7,094 bases of DNA, taken from an uncultured Erysipelotrichaceae bacterium. GTDB taxonomy: Bacteria > Bacillota_I > Bacilli_A > Erysipelotrichales > Erysipelotrichaceae. Under the pieces are notes generated by a model. That model searched no databases, was not told the origin of the DNA, and saw nothing but the letters and a program-made list of their open reading frames with translations. Shown here one piece after another: positions 5,591-7,094 of this stretch (position 1 is its first letter; every line of letters starts with the position of its first letter). Position numbers and translations under genes: made by a program. The DNA lies in assembly GCA_902784015.1 (NCBI GenBank), contig CACZTC010000043.1, forward strand, positions 1 through 7,094, in the 5' to 3' direction.

Positions 5591-5947
5591 TTAAGCATTT
5601 AATTGTTTTTTAGCTACTTCAACTAAATCTTTAAAACCATTTTCATCGTGGATTGCGATTTCTGATAACATTTTACGATTTACATTTACATTAGCTAATT
5701 TTAAGCCATGCATAAATTTTGAATAGTTAATATCATATTGATGACATGCTGCATTAATTCTTGCAATCCATAATTTACGCATTTCTCTTTTAACTTGTTT
5801 TCTACCTGTATATGCATATTTTAATGAATGCATTACTTGTTCATTGGCAGTTCTATAAAGTAAATGTTTACTTCCAAAATAACCTTTTGCTAATTTTAAT
5901 ACCTTCTTGCGTCTTTGACGTGTAGGTGTAGATCCTTTAACTCTCAT
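5591..5947 (-). CDS. rplT: 50S ribosomal protein L20
   Basis: L20 is a 23S rRNA-binding protein essential for early 50S assembly; in Firmicutes it also represses its own operon by binding the infC leader. The 118-residue protein matches the family throughout: an Arg/Lys-rich N-terminal arm [15 protein letters not shown] (1-15), [10 protein letters not shown] (19-28), and a globular part with L-W-I-A-R-I-N-A-A (59-67) and N-R-K-M-L-S-E-I-A (90-98). The start lacks the extra residue seen in M-x-R-V-K-G forms, a minor variation. A strong AAGGAGGG site, nine bases upstream, overlaps the rpmI stop. It is the last protein gene of infC-rpmI-rplT, followed by tRNA-Glu. Confidence 0.98.
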   Translation of the reverse strand: MRVKGSTPTRQRRKKVLKLAKGYFGSKHLLYRTANEQVMHSLKYAYTGRKQVKREMRKLWIARINAACHQYDINYSKFMHGLKLANVNVNRKMLSEIAIHDENGFKDLVEVAKKQLNA

Positions 5948-5962
5948 CTTTCACTACCCTCC

Positions 5963-6187
5963 TTATCCTTGTAATAATTGTCTGTCACGTTTGTAATCAG
6001 AATCAGATGCTGTTGTATCTTTCTTTAAATGCATCTTTTGTTTATGCGTTTTATTTGCAGCGAAGTGTGATACATAATTGTGTTGAACAACTAATTTACC
6101 ACTACCAGACACTTTACAACGTTTCGCAAATGTCTTTTTTGTTTTCATTTTGATTTTTGCTTTTGGTTTTTTTGCTTTTGCTTTCAT
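5963..6187 (-). CDS. rpmI: 50S ribosomal protein L35 with Lys/Ala-rich N-terminal extension
   Basis: L35 is a small basic protein of the 50S subunit. The conserved body begins at K-M-K-T-K-K-T-F-A-K-R (13-23) and continues with S-G-S-G-K-L-V (27-33), S-H-F-A-A-N-K-T-H-K-Q-K (40-51) and R-D-R-Q-L-L (68-73). The usual protein starts M-P-K-M-K-T. Here the ATG with a good ribosome binding site (GGAG eight bases upstream) is at 6187, giving 74 residues and about ten extra Lys/Ala/Pro residues before the canonical start. The internal ATG (codon 14) has no Shine-Dalgarno, so the longer form is preferred. The gene follows infC by 14 bases and precedes rplT by 15. Confidence 0.95.
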   Translation of the reverse strand: MKAKAKKPKAKIKMKTKKTFAKRCKVSGSGKLVVQHNYVSHFAANKTHKQKMHLKKDTTASDSDYKRDRQLLQG

Positions 6188-6201
6188 AAAACTTCTCCTT
6201 T

Positions 6202-6747
6202 TTATTTCTTTTTTGGTGAATATACTACAGACATAGTATTTCCTTCCATAGCTGGTTCTTTATTCACATCTGCTATATCAGATATTTGCTCAGTAAATTT
6301 CGCAATAACTTCTTTGCCTACTTCTTGTCGAGTTATCATTCTACCTCTAAACCTCATATCAATACGGACTTTTTGATTATTCTCAATCCATTCGCGAGCT
6401 CTATTAAGCTTAGTTTCGAAATCATGTTGATCAATAACTGGAGATACTCTTAAAGCTTTAACTTCACTTGTTTGTTGATTCTTTTTAGCATCTCTAGCTT
6501 TTTTTTGTTCTTCAAAGCGATATCGTCCATAATCAATAATTTTACATACTGGTGGTTCTGCATTTGGCGCAACACATAATAAATCCATTTCTTGTTCATA
6601 TGCCATTTCTAATGCATCATCAGTATTTAATACTCCAAGTTGATTACCTTCTGCATCAATTACTAATACTTGTGCATAATGTATAGCTTCATTAACTATA
6701 TCATTAGGTTCTTTACGACGATTTTTGTTATTCTTTATTCTTCCCAA
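6202..6747 (-). CDS. infC: Translation initiation factor IF-3, probable TTG start
   Basis: IF-3 binds the 30S subunit, prevents premature subunit joining and checks the start codon/initiator tRNA. With the chosen start the protein has 181 residues, normal for the family. Visible signatures are N-D-I-V-N-E-A-I (15-22), V-L-V-I-D-A-E-G-N-Q-L-G-V (27-39), L-L-C-V-A-P-N-A-E-P-P-V-C-K-I-I-D-Y-G-R-Y-R-F-E (56-79), the Lys-rich linker (82-98), and the C-terminal domain with V-R-I-D-M-R-F-R-G-R (127-136). The TTG at 6747 lies five bases after a strong AAAGGAGG. The frame is open upstream, but those codons lie in the terminator and ribosome binding site. Non-standard infC starts are a known route of IF-3 self-control. 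It is the first gene of the operon. Confidence 0.96.
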   Translation of the reverse strand: MGRIKNNKNRRKEPNDIVNEAIHYAQVLVIDAEGNQLGVLNTDDALEMAYEQEMDLLCVAPNAEPPVCKIIDYGRYRFEEQKKARDAKKNQQTSEVKALRVSPVIDQHDFETKLNRAREWIENNQKVRIDMRFRGRMITRQEVGKEVIAKFTEQISDIADVNKEPAMEGNTMSVVYSPKKK

Positions 6748-6885
6748 GCAAACCTCCTTTACCAAATAAAATAGGTGCATAAATAGCACCTATTACACCT
6801 TCATTACATCTGGCCTTTACCTAAATCCTAAGGAAATCAGGTGAGAAGTGCTACTTCTACTTTCCATATTTATTTTTAACCTCAT
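6748..6885 (-). promoter_or_regulatory. infC leader with candidate L20-type attenuation control
   Basis: The roughly 135-base untranslated leader contains several helices read on the minus strand. An upstream hairpin AGAAGT-AGC-ACTTCT spans 6858-6844. A palindromic stretch around CCTTAGG lies at 6833-6827. A terminator-like hairpin at 6794-6770 sits just before the ribosome binding site. TAGCAC (6853-6848), part of the first hairpin, is exactly complementary to GTGCTA (6789-6784) in the terminator arm, so the two states can exclude each other. Leader attenuation by L20 is known for this operon in Firmicutes; that L20 is the ligand here is inferred from position and structure. Confidence 0.6.
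6764..6794 (-). terminator. Attenuator hairpin upstream of infC
   Basis: Minus-strand AATAGGTGC (6794-6786) pairs over nine bases with GCACCTATT (6778-6770) around loop TATTTAT, followed by a T-rich tract TTATTT. It lies 17 bases before the infC start and so would stop or reduce transcription into infC unless an alternative fold forms. Confidence 0.7.
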
Positions 6886-6887
6886 TA

Positions 6888-6916
6888 ATTTTGTATTATT
6901 TATCGTTAATTGTCAA
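6888..6916 (-). promoter_or_regulatory. Promoter of the infC-rpmI-rplT operon
   Basis: A perfect TTGACA (6916-6911) is spaced 17 bases from CAAAAT (6893-6888), which keeps the key A2 and T6 of the -10 box. It lies between the stop of the Gls24-family gene and the structured leader. Transcription would start near 6881. Confidence 0.6.
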
Positions 6917-6927
6917 TAGTGATCTTG

Positions 6928-7094
6928 TTAAATTTCAAATCCCACAACATTTACTTCGACTTTATTAGCTTTAAAGCCTGTCATTTGTAGAACATTTTCA
7001 TATACCTTATTTTGGATAAGTTCACATGTTTGTTCGACTTCAGCTAAATATTTTACTTTAACATCAACTGAAATATCTAATGTATTATCATTAG
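6928..7094 (-). CDS. C-terminal fragment of an Asp23/Gls24 family protein
   Basis: Only the last 54 codons are inside the window; the gene begins beyond the right edge. The fragment reads as alternating strand and helix: L-D-I-S-V-D-V-K-V-K-Y, then an amphipathic helix (L-A-E-V-E-Q-T-C-E-L-I-Q-N-K-V-Y-E-N-V-L-Q-M-T-G-F) and a closing strand K-V-E-V-N-V-V-G-F-E-I before TAA. The V-x-V-K-Y-G/L ... V-x-x-x-V-x-x-M-T-G-x-x-x-x-x-V-N-V-x-V-x-G pattern is characteristic of Asp23/Gls24 (DUF322) proteins, general-stress or envelope-associated proteins of Gram-positives. No terminator hairpin is visible between its stop and the infC promoter, so some readthrough into infC is possible. The paralogue type cannot be told from this part. 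Confidence 0.8.
   Translation of the reverse strand, partial: NDNTLDISVDVKVKYLAEVEQTCELIQNKVYENVLQMTGFKANKVEVNVVGFEI

Noticed and set aside
6748..6789. 14-codon upstream extension of infC from a GTG
   Set aside because: It would be translated from the attenuator stem and through the ribosome binding site; IF-3 length and motifs fit the TTG start.

Overview
The window is AT-rich, with compact operons, AGGAGG-type ribosome binding sites and standard stop codons; ridA ends in TGA, so UGA is not recoded as in Mycoplasma. The gene content (a Gls24/Asp23-family protein, a ComK-like start, Lit, an infC-rpmI-rplT operon with an attenuated leader) points to a low-GC Firmicute, most likely of the Bacilli/Erysipelotrichia type. 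The two tRNA genes do not encode CCA. No mobile element, CRISPR array or phage gene is visible. Most of the window is core housekeeping DNA.

There are three blocks. (1) Positions 1-2596, minus strand: a tightly packed run, in transcription order rdgB (nucleotide-pool cleaning), lit (lipoprotein lyso-form transacylase), trmL (tRNA wobble 2'-O-methylation), a small single-pass membrane protein, ridA (enamine/imine deaminase) with an unusual Cys-rich tail, and the first 46 codons of a ComK-like gene cut by the window edge. Adjacent genes overlap by 1-14 bases, except for a 50-base gap before the small membrane gene that holds a candidate internal promoter. (2) Positions 2658-5490, plus strand: tRNA-Gln(CUG) with its own terminator, then a two-gene operon of a CofE-like (F420-0:glutamate ligase family) protein and gltX, ended by a strong hairpin. 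(3) Positions 5495-7094, minus strand: the end of a Gls24/Asp23 gene, then a promoter, a structured leader with an attenuator, infC, rpmI and rplT, with tRNA-Glu(CUC) 22 bases after rplT. Transcripts from blocks 2 and 3 converge on one shared bidirectional terminator.

The most notable arrangement is glutamate-centred. gltX and a glutamate-ligase-family gene lie between tRNA-Gln(CUG) and tRNA-Glu(CUC). If this GluRS is non-discriminating, as in many Firmicutes, both flanking tRNAs are its substrates. Both tRNAs are C34 isoacceptors, which AT-rich genomes often lack. The CofE-like protein is the least understood gene, because nothing in the window suggests F420 biosynthesis. I do not see a clearly new multi-gene system. 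The best leads are the CofE-like/gltX/tRNA grouping, the infC leader, and the Cys-tailed RidA next to an uncharacterised membrane peptide.
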